Shown: in pieces, positions 19,701 through 27,201 of the stretch | How the letters are laid out: each line of letters begins with the position of its first letter | Numbering within the stretch: position 1 is the stretch's first letter | NCBI RefSeq assembly: GCF_001746295.1 | Contig: NZ_MJAH01000015.1 | Coordinates: 363,419 to 427,418 of the forward strand | DNA from: Streptomyces sp. LUP47B | Lineage (GTDB): Bacteria; Actinomycetota; Actinomycetes; Streptomycetales; Streptomycetaceae | Direction of reading: 5' to 3' | Length of the DNA: 64,000 bases | The notes under the pieces: model-generated | Seen by the model: the letters and a program-made list of their open reading frames with translations, nothing else | The model's database searches: none | What the model was told of the DNA's origin: nothing | Program-made: the position numbers and the translations under genes

Positions 19701-19852
19701 AGGTCGACGAGACGGGGACTCCTCGGCGGAGGGCGCGGTCGGACTGGGCCGAGGAGACGCCGTTGGACGACCTTCCTACGCTCGCCGATGAGCTGCTCGG
19801 ACCGCACGACGACGAGTACGGAGACGACCGCGGCCGACGCCGGGGGCGCTAG
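16706..19852 (+). CDS. tmk: MFS-like membrane domain fused to thymidylate kinase, with coiled-coil tail
   Basis: A 1048-residue three-part protein. Residues about 35-480 form a polytopic MFS-like domain. Residues about 508-710 are dTMP kinase: P-loop EGGDGAGKSTQAEALAEW, LTREPGATPVGKRLR (the DR/E-P substrate region), SDRYTDSSVAYQGAGR, and LLDVSPEIARERF. It phosphorylates dTMP to dTDP for DNA synthesis. Residues about 711-870 are almost pure charged heptads (EEARRKAEEE repeats), a long coiled coil; the last 180 residues are acidic with repeats of the type DETAVLPPVP. The fusion is known from other Streptomyces. No separate tmk is seen nearby, so this is probably the cell's dTMP kinase held at the membrane. 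Confidence 0.93.
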   Translation: MTRADQPTALDPAPDDALVADSRERAARALLRRPQLKRLWSAQLVGGIGDTLALLVLVLLALQAAIAQGSFGGGYRGVAFAVATVFGTRILATLLFGAVLLGPLTSLTSHEGPLDRRWTMVGADGVRLALLIVAPLWIDWTPDNALAMLLVTAFVTGVAERFWTVCRESAAPALLPEPPPEGATVRPLPDHLDALRRLSLRTTFVAIPLAGAALVVAGLLNNLLGSGLDWFGQHQAALASYVAAGLFAASLSVLTFLELPGTRTPRARSPLEGLRRPKTGTGVDKGRTGAMPLLVAACVAVAGAIAAAVAVAVLHAKDLGGGPVMYGLMVTALTGGVVVGVRMAPRVLVSLSRRRLLALAIAFTGIALLAAGLVPDVTTVLLIDVLAGVGAGVAANTGHTLLDQETEEYRRARTTEHLHAVVRVGVALGALVAPVVAAAIGPHRLVNGKFVFAHGGAAFTLMLVGALLLPVAALVLAKVDDRSGVPLRHDLRDALLGGDDPVTVPADTGFFIALEGGDGAGKSTQAEALAEWIRAKGHEVVLTREPGATPVGKRLRSILLDVSSTGLSHRAEALLYAADRAEHVDTVVRPALERGAVVISDRYTDSSVAYQGAGRDLSPTEIARINRWATDGLVPHLTVLLDVSPEIARERFTEAPDRLESEPAEFHARVRSGFLTLAAADPGRYLVVDAGQEPEAVTTVVRHRLDQMLPLSEQEIREQEEARRKAEEEARRKAEEEAARKAEEERLERERQEQLARLKAEEEERKRRELEEAQRREAERQAEEARLRAEEARRRAEEERVRLLAEEKARAEEEARRKAQEEASRKRAEEEARLRAEAEERRLEKQRKAEEALLRAEEARRLAESAAAAAEAGPKQAATPTAGMDAATVPTPVVTPTNASGGPVDETAVLPRVPMEKDDEDASAGGASGGSTSDAEVTAELPQPPVPPGAADETAVLPPVPPGSADETAVLPPVPGEEPSDRVPPGYFRDEERTRELPQVDETGTPRRRARSDWAEETPLDDLPTLADELLGPHDDEYGDDRGRRRGR

Positions 19853-19899
19853 CGGTCGTTCCGCGACTGCGGGCGCGTTGTGGCCGGCGCCCACCGGCC

Positions 19900-19927
19900 C
19901 GGGGCCGACGACCGACTGTCGGCCCCG
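19900..19927 (+). terminator. Hairpin terminator after tmk
   Basis: 10-bp perfect stem CGGGGCCGAC / GTCGGCCCCG with an 8-nt loop, 48 bp after the tmk stop. Confidence 0.7.
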
Positions 19928-19947
19928 TTGTCAGTGGTCGCCCGCAC

Positions 19948-19983
19948 AATGGATCCCGTAGCGCGAATGGATCCCGTAGCGCG
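19948..19983. repeat. Two perfect tandem 18-bp repeats before holB
   Basis: AATGGATCCCGTAGCGCG occurs twice head to tail (19948-19965, 19966-19983), 28 bp before the holB start codon, where promoter or leader would lie. Confidence 0.9.
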
Positions 19984-20010
19984 AAGCAAGACGAAAGGGC
20001 GGCGTGACCC

Positions 20011-21216
20011 ATGACCGTATGGGACGACCTGGTCGGCCAGGAGAGGGTCAGCGAGCAGCTCGCGGCCGCCGCCAAGGACGCCGACGCCCAGGTCACCGCC
20101 GTCACCACCGGCACCCCGCCGCCCGAGGCGTCGAAGATGACGCATGCCTGGCTGTTCACGGGACCCCCGGGGGCGGGCCGGAACCAGACGGCGCGGGCCT
20201 TCGCGGCCGCGCTGCAGTGCGTCAGTCCGGACCGGGCTCTCGGTGGAATCCCGGGCTGCGGGTTCTGCGACGGCTGCCATACGGCACTCATCGGCACCCA
20301 CGCCGACGTCACCTCCGTGGCAGCCATCGGCAGCCAGATCCTCGCCGACGACATGCGGGACACCGTCAGGAAGTCGTTCACCTCGCCGGCCACCGGCCGC
20401 TGGCAGATCATCCTGGTCGAGGACGCCGAGCGGCTGAACGAGAAGTCGGCCAACGCGGTCCTCAAAGCCGTGGAGGAGCCCGCCCCCCGTACCGTCTGGC
20501 TGCTGTGCGCGCCGTCCATCGAGGACGTCCTGCCGACGATCCGCTCCCGCTGCCGCCACCTGAACCTGAGCACCCCCTCCGTGGCGGCCGTCGCCGACAT
20601 GCTCGTGCGCCGGGAGGGCGTCGAGCCCGCCGCCGCGATGGCCGCCGCCCGTGCCACCCAGGGCCATGTCGACCGCGCCCGCCGCCTCGCCACCGACCCG
20701 GCCGCCCGTGAGCGCCGCGCCGCCGTTCTGAAGTTGCCGCTGCGCGTCGAGGACGTCGGCGGCTGCCTCAGGGCCGCGCAGGAACTCGTCGACGCGGCGG
20801 CCGACGACGCCAAGCAGCTCGCCGAGGAGATGGACGGCAAGGAGACCGAGGAGCTGAAGGCCGCGATGGGTGCCTCCCAGGGCGGCCGGATGCCCCGCGG
20901 CACGGCGGGCGTGATGAAGGACCTGGAGGACCGGCAGAAGCGCCGCCGCACCCGCACCCAGCGCGACAGCCTCGACCTGGCGCTGACCGATCTCACCGCC
21001 TTCTACCGTGATGTCCTCGCTCTCCAGCTCGGCTCACGGGTGGCGATCGCCAACGTGGACGCCGAGGAAGCCCTGGAGCGGCTCGCCCGCGGCAGCTCCC
21101 CGGAGACCACGCTCCGGCGGATCGAGGCGATCGGCGCCTGCCGTGAGGCTCTCGACCGCAATGTGGCCCCGCTGCTCGCGGTCGAGGCGATGACGATGGC
21201 GCTCAGAGCAGGTTGA
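20011..21216 (+). CDS. holB: DNA polymerase III clamp-loader subunit delta'
   Basis: A 401-residue AAA+ protein. The P-loop is degenerate (TGPPGAGRNQTA, Arg replacing the catalytic Lys), as expected for delta', which does not hydrolyse ATP. A zinc-binding loop follows with Cys in LQCVSPD and CGFCDGCH. LVEDAERLNEKSANAVLKAV is the Walker B/linker region and TIRSRCRHL the SRC sensor motif that supplies an arginine finger. The C-terminus is longer than in E. coli HolB. It is part of the clamp loader that places the beta clamp at primed sites. Starts at ATG 20011 behind AAAGGGCGGC. Confidence 0.93.
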   Translation: MTVWDDLVGQERVSEQLAAAAKDADAQVTAVTTGTPPPEASKMTHAWLFTGPPGAGRNQTARAFAAALQCVSPDRALGGIPGCGFCDGCHTALIGTHADVTSVAAIGSQILADDMRDTVRKSFTSPATGRWQIILVEDAERLNEKSANAVLKAVEEPAPRTVWLLCAPSIEDVLPTIRSRCRHLNLSTPSVAAVADMLVRREGVEPAAAMAAARATQGHVDRARRLATDPAARERRAAVLKLPLRVEDVGGCLRAAQELVDAAADDAKQLAEEMDGKETEELKAAMGASQGGRMPRGTAGVMKDLEDRQKRRRTRTQRDSLDLALTDLTAFYRDVLALQLGSRVAIANVDAEEALERLARGSSPETTLRRIEAIGACREALDRNVAPLLAVEAMTMALRAG

Positions 21217-21287
21217 CCACGTCACTCGTAAGAGGCTTTGTTTACACGGATTGTGATCAGTAAACTGCACAGAGTTACGCTCGTCTG

Positions 21288-22862
21288 ATGTACACCAGGC
21301 GCAGCTCCCGCTCCCTCCGCACTGGCGGCATTCTTCTGGCTGCCGCGCTGCTCACCTCCGCCTGCTCCGCGGGTGCTTCGACGAATGCGGCCACGTCGGC
21401 CGCGGACGTGGCGCTGGCCCCGCTGCCCCGGTCGACGCCGGCCGCCCTCACGCCGTACTACGGACAGAAGGCGCGCTGGCACGGCTGCGGGGTCCCCGGG
21501 TTCGAGTGCGCCACGCTGAAGGTGCCCCTCGACTACGACAGGACGGGTGACGGGGACGTCCGGCTCGCCGTCTCCCGCAAGAAGGCCACCGGGCCGGGCA
21601 AGCGCCTCGGGTCGCTGTTCGTGAACCCGGGCGGACCGGGCGGCTCGGCGGTCGGCTACCTGCAGGCGTACGCCGGGATCGGCTACCCGGCCGCGGTGCG
21701 GGCCCGCTACGACATGGTCGCGGTGGATCCGCGCGGGGTCGCCCGCAGCGAGCCCGTCAAGTGCCTCGACGGGCGGGCCATGGACACGTACGCCCAGACG
21801 GACGTCACCCCCGACGACGGACGCGAGACCGCCGAACTGGTCGACGCCTACAAGAAGTTCGCGGAAGGGTGCGGCGCGCACTCGGCGAAGCTGCTGCGGC
21901 ATGTGTCGACGGTCGAGACGGCCCGGGACATGGACATCGTGCGGGCGGCGCTCGGCGACAGGAAGCTGAACTACGTGGGGGCGTCGTACGGGACGTTCCT
22001 CGGGGCGACCTACGCGGGACTGTTCCCCGGCCGCTCGGGGCGGCTGGTGCTGGACGGCGCGATGGACCCCTCGCTGTCCGCGCGCCGGCTGAACTTCGAC
22101 CAGACGGCGGGCTTCGAGACGGCGTTCCAGTCGTTCGCGAAGGACTGTGTGCAGCAGCCGGACTGCCCGCTCGGCACGAAGACCACGACGACCGCGCGGG
22201 CCGGCCAGAAGCTCAGGGCCTTCTTCGCCGAGCTGGACGCGCATCCGGTCCCCACCGGTGACGCGGACCGCCGTAGCCTCGGCGAGGCCCTCGCCACGAC
22301 CGGTGTGATCGCGGCGATGTACGACGAGAGCTCCTGGGCCCAGCTGCGGGAGGCGCTCGGCGCGGCGATGAAGGAGAAGGACGGCGCCGGGCTGCTGGTC
22401 CTCGCGGACAGCTACTACGCGCGGGGCGCCGACGGCCACTACAGCAATCTGATGTCCGCCAACGCGGCCGTGAACTGCCTCGACCTCCCGCCCGCCTACG
22501 ACAGTCCGGAGGAGGTCGAGAAGGCCGTCCCGGCCTTCGAGAAGGCGTCCCCCGTCTTCGGCGAGGGCCTCGCCTGGGCCTCCCTCAACTGCGCGTACTG
22601 GCCGGTCGGCCCCACGGGCGAGCCGCACCGCATCAAGGCGAAGGGGGCCGCCCCGATCGTCGTGGTCGGCACCACCCGCGACCCGGCCACCCCCTACCGC
22701 TGGGCCCGGGCCCTGGCCACCCAACTCTCCTCGGGCCGCCTGCTCACCTACGACGGCGACGGCCACACCGCCTACGGCCGCGGCAGCACCTGCATCGACT
22801 CCGCGATCGACGCGTATCTGCTCCGCGGCACCCCTCCGGTGGACGGGAAACGCTGCTCCTAA
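21288..22862 (+). CDS. Secreted alpha/beta-hydrolase peptidase (Tap/SlpD-like lipoprotein)
   Basis: A 524-residue protein with signal peptide and lipobox LLTSAC. The hydrolase fold shows the oxyanion stretch SLFVNPGGPGGSA, the nucleophile elbow VGASYGTFLG (Ser), the acid in GTTRDPATPY and the His in DGDGHTAYGRGS. The C-terminal TAP-like domain is present. Length and motifs fit the Streptomyces tripeptidyl aminopeptidase family, which releases tripeptides or dipeptides from protein N-termini outside the cell. Cys pairs (CGVPGFEC, CVQQPDC) probably form disulfides. The gene is followed by an imperfect hairpin and then tRNA-Thr. Confidence 0.9.
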   Translation: MYTRRSSRSLRTGGILLAAALLTSACSAGASTNAATSAADVALAPLPRSTPAALTPYYGQKARWHGCGVPGFECATLKVPLDYDRTGDGDVRLAVSRKKATGPGKRLGSLFVNPGGPGGSAVGYLQAYAGIGYPAAVRARYDMVAVDPRGVARSEPVKCLDGRAMDTYAQTDVTPDDGRETAELVDAYKKFAEGCGAHSAKLLRHVSTVETARDMDIVRAALGDRKLNYVGASYGTFLGATYAGLFPGRSGRLVLDGAMDPSLSARRLNFDQTAGFETAFQSFAKDCVQQPDCPLGTKTTTTARAGQKLRAFFAELDAHPVPTGDADRRSLGEALATTGVIAAMYDESSWAQLREALGAAMKEKDGAGLLVLADSYYARGADGHYSNLMSANAAVNCLDLPPAYDSPEEVEKAVPAFEKASPVFGEGLAWASLNCAYWPVGPTGEPHRIKAKGAAPIVVVGTTRDPATPYRWARALATQLSSGRLLTYDGDGHTAYGRGSTCIDSAIDAYLLRGTPPVDGKRCS

Positions 22863-22880
22863 CCCTGGTCGCGCGACCGT

Positions 22881-22917
22881 CCGGGGTGCCCCGAGGGCTG
22901 GTGCGGAGCACCCCCGG
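22881..22917 (+). terminator. Imperfect hairpin after the peptidase gene
   Basis: CCGGGGTGC pairs with GCACCCCCGG with one bulged C, 18 bp after the stop; no T-run. Confidence 0.5.
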
Positions 22918-22969
22918 AAACTGTGTAGACTTACCGACGTTGCTGACCGCACCATGGTGCGGACGGCGC

Positions 22970-23043
22970 GCCGCCTTAGCTCAGATGGCCAGAGCAACGC
23001 ACTCGTAATGCGTAGGTCTCGGGTTCGAATCCCGAAGGCGGCT
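22970..23043 (+). tRNA. tRNA-Thr (anticodon CGT)
   Basis: A 74-nt cloverleaf: acceptor GCCGCCT/AGGCGGC with discriminator T, D-arm GCTCAGATGGCCAGAGC, anticodon stem ACGCA/TGCGT around loop CTCGTAA (CGT at 23004-23006), T-arm CGGGTTCGAATCCCG. CCA is not encoded. The 3' half is the attachment site of the island that follows; integration has kept the gene intact. Confidence 0.97.
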
Positions 23044-23044
23044 C
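23002..23044. repeat. Left attachment site (attL) inside tRNA-Thr
   Basis: The 43 bp from the anticodon loop to one base past the tRNA 3' end recur exactly at 39473-39515. Flanking bases differ on both sides, so the identity is confined to this core. Confidence 0.92.
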
Positions 23045-23051
23045 TGTGGTG

Positions 23052-23094
23052 AACCCCAGGTCGGGCCTTTGACCTGGGGTTTCTTGTTTTGTTT
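23052..23094 (+). terminator. Rho-independent terminator behind tRNA-Thr (island-borne)
   Basis: Stem AACCCCAGGTC / GACCTGGGGTT (11 bp, 8-nt loop) followed by TTCTTGTTTTGTTT, a rare classical T-tract in this genome. It lies outside the repeated core on the island side, so the element replaced the original terminator. Confidence 0.88.
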
Positions 23095-23189
23095 GACCTT
23101 GGAATTCGGACCAAATGGACACGTGCGGTCTGCGCATCGCAATGCGTAGGTCGAAGGTGCGGGCGCTGTGGCGATGTCGAGGTCCTGAA

Positions 23190-23206
23190 CCTCTGAACTG
23201 GGCCTT
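23190..23206. repeat. 17-bp inverted copy of the sequence outside the right attachment site
   Basis: CCTCTGAACTGGGCCTT is the exact reverse complement of 39519-39535, which lies just past attR in the chromosome. Confidence 0.75.
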
Positions 23207-23248
23207 TGTGGTAATGACGGCCATAGCTGACATGGCGTCAAGAATCAG

Positions 23249-23268
23249 GTGCGGCCAATGTGCGGCCA
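23249..23268. repeat. Left arm-type repeats GTGCGGCCA
   Basis: Two direct copies of GTGCGGCCA (23249-23257, 23260-23268) spaced 11 bp apart, one helical turn, about 205 bp from the left core. Matching copies occur near the right core. Candidate arm sites for a lost tyrosine integrase or excisionase. Confidence 0.6.
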
Positions 23269-23318
23269 TGAGTGCAGCCGCAGTGCTGGGGCGGCCATCA
23301 GAGGCTGCATTTCTGGGC

Positions 23319-23513
23319 TCATCGCCGACCGATGGCTTGTATGTATCCGACAACCAGACAACGGCCCAACCCCATCAAGCAGGCACGGCAGCTGATCCCG
23401 CGCCCTGAGTGGCCGCGGTAGAGGATGAACTCCCCGTCACGTGCGCGGGCCCGGCCCATGACCTCCCGCCGCTCGGTGGCCGTGTGCCCTGGTCTGGGGA
23501 GCTCCTCTTCCAT
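23319..23513 (-). CDS. Small hypothetical island ORF, possibly a gene remnant
   Basis: 64 codons starting with MEEELPRPGHTATERREVM and with GC-rich third positions over its first half, which suggests real coding history. No family recognised. The flanking 23045-23318 and 23514-23660 hold only repeats and short open stretches. A second minus-strand frame upstream (around 23520-23630, reading WVDQWPTGEVGRWRRA) may be the frameshifted N-terminal part of the same gene. Confidence 0.3.
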   Translation of the reverse strand: MEEELPRPGHTATERREVMGRARARDGEFILYRGHSGRGISCRACLMGLGRCLVVGYIQAIGRR

Positions 23514-23660
23514 ACGCCGTACCCGTTCTGATCGAGTGGGACGGCCTCAGCTGGCACCGCCTCGATGGCCCGGCGCCACCGGCCCACCTCTCCGGTCGGC
23601 CACTGATCCACCCACAAGCCGCGACTCAAAGATCTGGTGATCACGGGCTGGCGACACTCT

Positions 23661-24521
23661 GTGATCACTGGGAGACCCGTGCCCACGTTGCCCTCATGGC
23701 TGACCGAACCACTCTGGGACCAATTCCAGGCGCTGCTGCCCGAGCGGCCCGAGTTCCACCCGCACCATCCGCTCGGCTGCCACCGCCGACGCATTGGCGA
23801 CCGGATCATCTTCGACAAGATGCTGCAGTTACTACGCTTCGGCTGTTCTTATGAGGCGATCGCCGACACGACCTGCTCGGCCACCACGATCCGCGACCGT
23901 CGTGACGAGTGGATACGACTCGGCGTCTTCGTCAGGCTCAAGCAGATCGCGCTGGAGTCATACGACCGGATCGTTGGCCTCGTCCTCGACCAGATCGCCG
24001 TGGACGGCTCCATCACCAAGACTCCCGGCGGCGGCGAGGCCGCCGGACGTTCACCAGTCGACCGCGGCAAGCAGGGGCTGAAGCGCTCAGGCATGACGGA
24101 CGGATACGGCATTCCACTGGGCCGTGTCCTGACCGGAGCCAACCAACATGACTCTCCGCTGCTCGCCCCAACCCTGGACCGCCTCAACGACCTTGGCCCG
24201 CTGCCCGACGGGATCACCGTGCACCTGGACGCCGGCTACGACTCGGACAGAACCCGCACGTTGCTCAACGAACGCGGCCAGCATGGACGTATCGCACACT
24301 AGGGTGAGAAAGCGCCCATCCAGGCCAGTCGACGTTGGCACGTGGAGCGTACTCACGCCTGGCAAAACGCCTTTCACCGCCTCGCCCGCTGCTACGAGCA
24401 GCGCGTCACCGTCATCGACGCGTTCTTCGACCTCGCCGACACGATCATCACCGTGCGTAGCCTGAAGTGACGGGCGTGGACGACTCACCGCTGGGACGAA
24501 CGCCCGAACCGCCGACCATGA
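23661..24521 (+). pseudogene. IS5-family transposase broken by two in-frame stops
   Basis: The frame from GTG 23661 (VITGRPVPTLPSWLTEPLWD) through AVDGSITKTP, RSPVDRGKQGLKRS, NQHDSPLLAPTLD and HLDAGYDSD carries two of the three acidic catalytic regions of an IS5/IS493-like DDE transposase. TAG at 24300 replaces the expected Lys of an HKGEKAPIQ motif; the same frame continues with the WHVERTHAW block holding the third acidic residue, then TGA at 24468 (an Arg CGA to TGA), then RAWTTHRWDERP to the final stop at 24519. Full-length enzyme cannot be made without two suppressions. I could not define terminal inverted repeats. Confidence 0.85.
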
Positions 24522-24604
24522 CCACACGCCTATCCGTGCGACCTCTAAGCCCTGGCTGATGGTGCGGCGACGCTGAGTAACCGCCTGTCAGTCGACTTCT
24601 ACGG

Positions 24605-24940
24605 TCACGCGGTGGCTGCTGGCTCGCCGTCGGGGACTGTCAGGGCCCAGGCGGCCATGGTGTCGAGGACAACGCGCAGTCCTTCACCGAGGGGAGTGAG
24701 CCGGTACTCGACCCGTGGGGGAATCTCCGAATAGGCGGTGCGCAGGACGATGCCGTGTCGCTCGAACAGGCGCAGCCGGCTGGTCAGGGTGTGCGGGCTG
24801 ATGCCGGGCAGGGCGTCGCGCAACTCTGTGAAGCGGTGGGGTCCGCGCAGGAGTTCGCGCACGATAAGGGTGGCCCACGGCCCGTCGAGCAGGGTGATGA
24901 ACCGGGGGACGCCGCACTCCGGAAGACGGTCAGCAGTCAT
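24605..24940 (-). CDS. HxlR-family transcriptional regulator
   Basis: A 111-residue winged-helix protein: LLDGPWATLIVRELLRGPHR (helix 1-2), RFTELRDALPGISPHTLTSR (recognition region) and YRLTPLGEGL (wing). A Cys near the N-terminus (PECGVPRF) is where HxlR proteins often sense electrophiles or redox change, though this is inference. It is divergent from a SnoaL-like gene, with a palindromic operator between them. Its promoter seems to place the first mRNA base at the ATG (see the regulatory entry). Confidence 0.88.
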   Translation of the reverse strand: MTADRLPECGVPRFITLLDGPWATLIVRELLRGPHRFTELRDALPGISPHTLTSRLRLFERHGIVLRTAYSEIPPRVEYRLTPLGEGLRVVLDTMAAWALTVPDGEPAATA

Positions 24941-24956
24941 GGTTCGAGTTTATGCC

Positions 24957-24997
24957 ATTAGTGCAGTTGATGTAACTGGTGCAGTACGTGCACTAAT
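24957..24997. promoter_or_regulatory. HxlR/SnoaL divergent operator and promoter
   Basis: 9-bp perfect inverted repeat ATTAGTGCA (24957-24965) / TGCACTAAT (24989-24997) with a smaller nested palindrome CAGTT-GATGT-AACTG (24964-24978). On the minus strand TTACAT (24970-24975), 17 nt, TAAACT (24947-24952) forms a sigma-70-like promoter whose start would fall on or beside the HxlR ATG at 24940, with no room for a ribosome site. Confidence 0.6.
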
Positions 24998-25054
24998 AGG
25001 TCCATGACCTACGCGTTTCGTGGTCAGCCCGCACCACGCACCATGGAGGACGAC

Positions 25055-25513
25055 ATGCCCGCGATCACTACGGCCAACACCGCAAGCGAGATGGTGCGCT
25101 CGGCCACGACCACCGCGTTGCGGGTCGCCGCGCGCGAGCTGGAGCTGTATGTCGCCGGGGACGTCGCCGGGGCGGATGAGGTGTTCGCCCCTGATCTGAT
25201 CGACCACAACCCCGCTTCCGATGCCGTCTCGGGCGTCGACGGCATACGGGCGCTGATCGCCGCGACCCGTGACGGATTCACCAACAGGCAGATTCGGATC
25301 CTGTTCCAGGAAGAGCTGCCTGGCGGCTGGGTCGTCCTCCAGTGGCGGATGACCGCGACCCACACCGGAGACGCGTTCGGGTTCGCCGCCAGCGGCAACC
25401 CGGTCGATTTCCACGGCCAGGACATCAAGCGCATTGTCGACGGCAAGATCAGCGAGATCTACCACATCGAAGAAATGCTCAAGCTCACCCAGCAGATCAC
25501 CACGGGCACGTAG
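25055..25513 (+). CDS. SnoaL-like ester cyclase family protein
   Basis: A 152-residue SnoaL/NTF2-like fold: YVAGDVAGADEVFAPDLIDH, GVDGIRALIAATRDGF, VVLQWRMTATHTGDAFGF, IKRIVDGKISEIYHIEE. ATG 25055 has GGAGGA five bases upstream and is preferred over ATG 25004. SnoaL-like proteins include polyketide cyclases and many detoxification proteins of unknown substrate. Divergent pairing with an HxlR regulator suggests induction by the compound it handles. It lies inside the tRNA island. Confidence 0.8.
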   Translation: MPAITTANTASEMVRSATTTALRVAARELELYVAGDVAGADEVFAPDLIDHNPASDAVSGVDGIRALIAATRDGFTNRQIRILFQEELPGGWVVLQWRMTATHTGDAFGFAASGNPVDFHGQDIKRIVDGKISEIYHIEEMLKLTQQITTGT

Positions 25514-25720
25514 CCTGCGTGATGGTCGAGATCTTCTCGGGCGACGGCCGCCCGTGAGGAGCTGTTGTCTTTTCGATCTTGAGCGGTGGCGGTCGAACGC
25601 GGATTCCCGGTCCGGTGATCCTTCCGTGGCCAGAGCATGCAGACGGGGCCTCGTGAACAGCTCGTGGGTGTCGAATCCATAGAGCACCAGGAGGCCCCTG
25701 CGCCGCAGTCTTCCGTGTCG

Positions 25721-25944
25721 ATGGCCCGGCAGTCCAACTCGGCCGCTCCAACGTGTGATTGCCTCGCGCATGAGTACGGCAACGCGGCCGACCGGCCCGA
25801 ACGGCAGCGCCGGTACCCGACGGACATGACGGACGAGGAGTGGGCCGAGGTCCGGCCGCTGCTGCCGGTGCCGGCTGGATGCGCAGGCAGGGGCGGCGGC
25901 CGGAGGCGTACTGCCACCGCGCGGCGCTCGACGCGATCCGCTGA
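25721..25944 (+). pseudogene. Remnant of a second IS5-type (DUF4096) transposase N-terminus
   Basis: From ATG 25721 the frame reads ...RRYPTDMTDEEWAEVRPLLP, the start of IS5-group DUF4096 transposases. After LPVPA a frameshift moves the match to another frame (GWMRRQGRRPEAYCHRAALD), which ends at TGA 25942. Everything after this, including the catalytic core, is missing. The surrounding 25514-25720 and 25945-26235 show no supported gene. Confidence 0.75.
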
Positions 25945-26235
25945 CGCTGTCGTGGATCTTGAAAATCGGAGTCGTCCAGCGTGGTCGACGTGCTGGTGAA
26001 GCGATGTGTTTTCCCTGATCAGAGCTTTACAGGTAGGCCGGCTACCCCCTGATGGCCGCAGCGATGCGTTGGTGACCGTTAGGCGAACGCTTCGTTCGTG
26101 TCGGCCGTTGTCCACGTGACTGGAGTGGCTGACGTGTCGATGGCGTTCACTCGTTCGTGGTGGCCCTGCCGGGAATCTCGGGTTCGGAGATGTGTGCGGG
26201 TGGGACTTGGCGTCCCGCGACTCCGGAGGACCGAG

Positions 26236-26979
26236 ATGTGTGTTCGCCCCCGTACGGGCTGCGTGATTCCCGAGCTGACGGTGCGAGTCGCTCGTGCGAG
26301 CAACCCCAGGGGCACCACGGCTATGGCCATCCGTGACCATCTCAACGGCCTGTGGAGCGACGAGGACTTCGAGGAGTGGTATCCGCGGGACGGCAAGCCG
26401 GGCCTGTCACCTGCCCAGTTGGCGACTGTGTCGGTCCTGCGGTTCCTGCTGGAGCTGTCCGACCGGCAGGCCGCCGAGTCGGTGCGGAACCGCATCGACT
26501 TCAAATACGCGATGGGCATGGAGCTGGAGGACCCAGGCTTCCACCACAGCGTTCTCGCCGACTTCCGTGAGCGCCTGGCCGAGGAGGGCTGGGCCGACAA
26601 GCTGCTGGACCTCGCGCTGGAGAAGATCAGAGCCGTCGGCCTGGTCCGGGAACGCGGCCGGCAGTGCACCGACTCCACCCACGTCCTGGCCGCGGTGCGG
26701 GACCTGAGCCGCCTGGAGCCGGTCACCGAGGCGATGCGCGCCGCCCTGGAGGAACTCGCCCGCCGGGCGCCGCACGAACTGGTCGGTCTGGTGACAGAGG
26801 ACTGGGGCAAGTGCTACGGCCGCGCGGCCCGACTGGGAAAGAACCCCTCCAAGCCCAAGACCCGGATCAAGGACGCCGGCGAGGACGTCCGTCTGCTCCT
26901 GCGCTACGTCCACCGCTACCTGCCCGCCCTCCACGACGGCAGGTGCAGGCCCTGCGCCAGATCTGAAAACGACCTCTGA
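26236..26979 (+). pseudogene. Truncated IS1182-family transposase
   Basis: Starts at ATG 26236 behind GGAGGA and shows the IS1182 N-terminal half: NGLWSDEDFEEWYPRDGKPG, LSPAQLATVSVLRFLLELSD, CTDSTHVLAAVRDLSRLEPV (first Asp of the DDE triad), RLLLRYVHRYLPALHDG. Just after HDG the next residues (VQALRQI) are one base out of frame, and similarity then ends. The second half with the remaining catalytic residues is absent, so it is dead. About 220 bp of sequence without a clear gene follow. Confidence 0.8.
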
Positions 26980-27112
26980 GCCAACAAAGCGGCGACCAGT
27001 CTCGTGCGCCTGAGGAACAGCGAGAACCCACGCTCGATGCCACGGGCGGACGACCCGGCCCGCGAGCTCTACCCGCTCGGCCACGGGCTGACGTAACCGG
27101 GCGGTCTCGTGC

Positions 27113-27162
27113 GTCAACCCGTGGGTTGACGCCAGGTATCAAACCAGGAGTCAACCCACGGG
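27113..27162. promoter_or_regulatory. GTCAACC/GGTTGAC palindromes before the membrane protein gene
   Basis: GTCAACCCGTGGGTTGAC (27113-27130) is an 8-bp-arm palindrome, and a third half-site within GTCAACCCACGGG (27150-27162) makes a 13-bp inverted repeat with 27118-27130. It lies 40-90 bp before ATG 27202. The same heptamer forms the operators of the Clp-N/HTH gene at 55391-55435. Confidence 0.6.
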
Positions 27163-27201
27163 CCGAGGCCGTGCGGCGCCGCGGGCGGCAAGCTCTTCCC
27201 C

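Noticed and set aside
16631..19894. 1087-codon open frame antisense to the entire tmk fusion gene
   Set aside because: A by-product of GC-skewed codon use: its composition is low-complexity Arg/His/Gln/Leu, it has no domain, and the sense strand carries all catalytic motifs.
23130..23155. A third attachment-site remnant (GCAATGCGTAGGTC resembles part of the tRNA)
   Set aside because: Only about 12 consecutive bases match the 43-bp core; too short to claim a tandem insertion.
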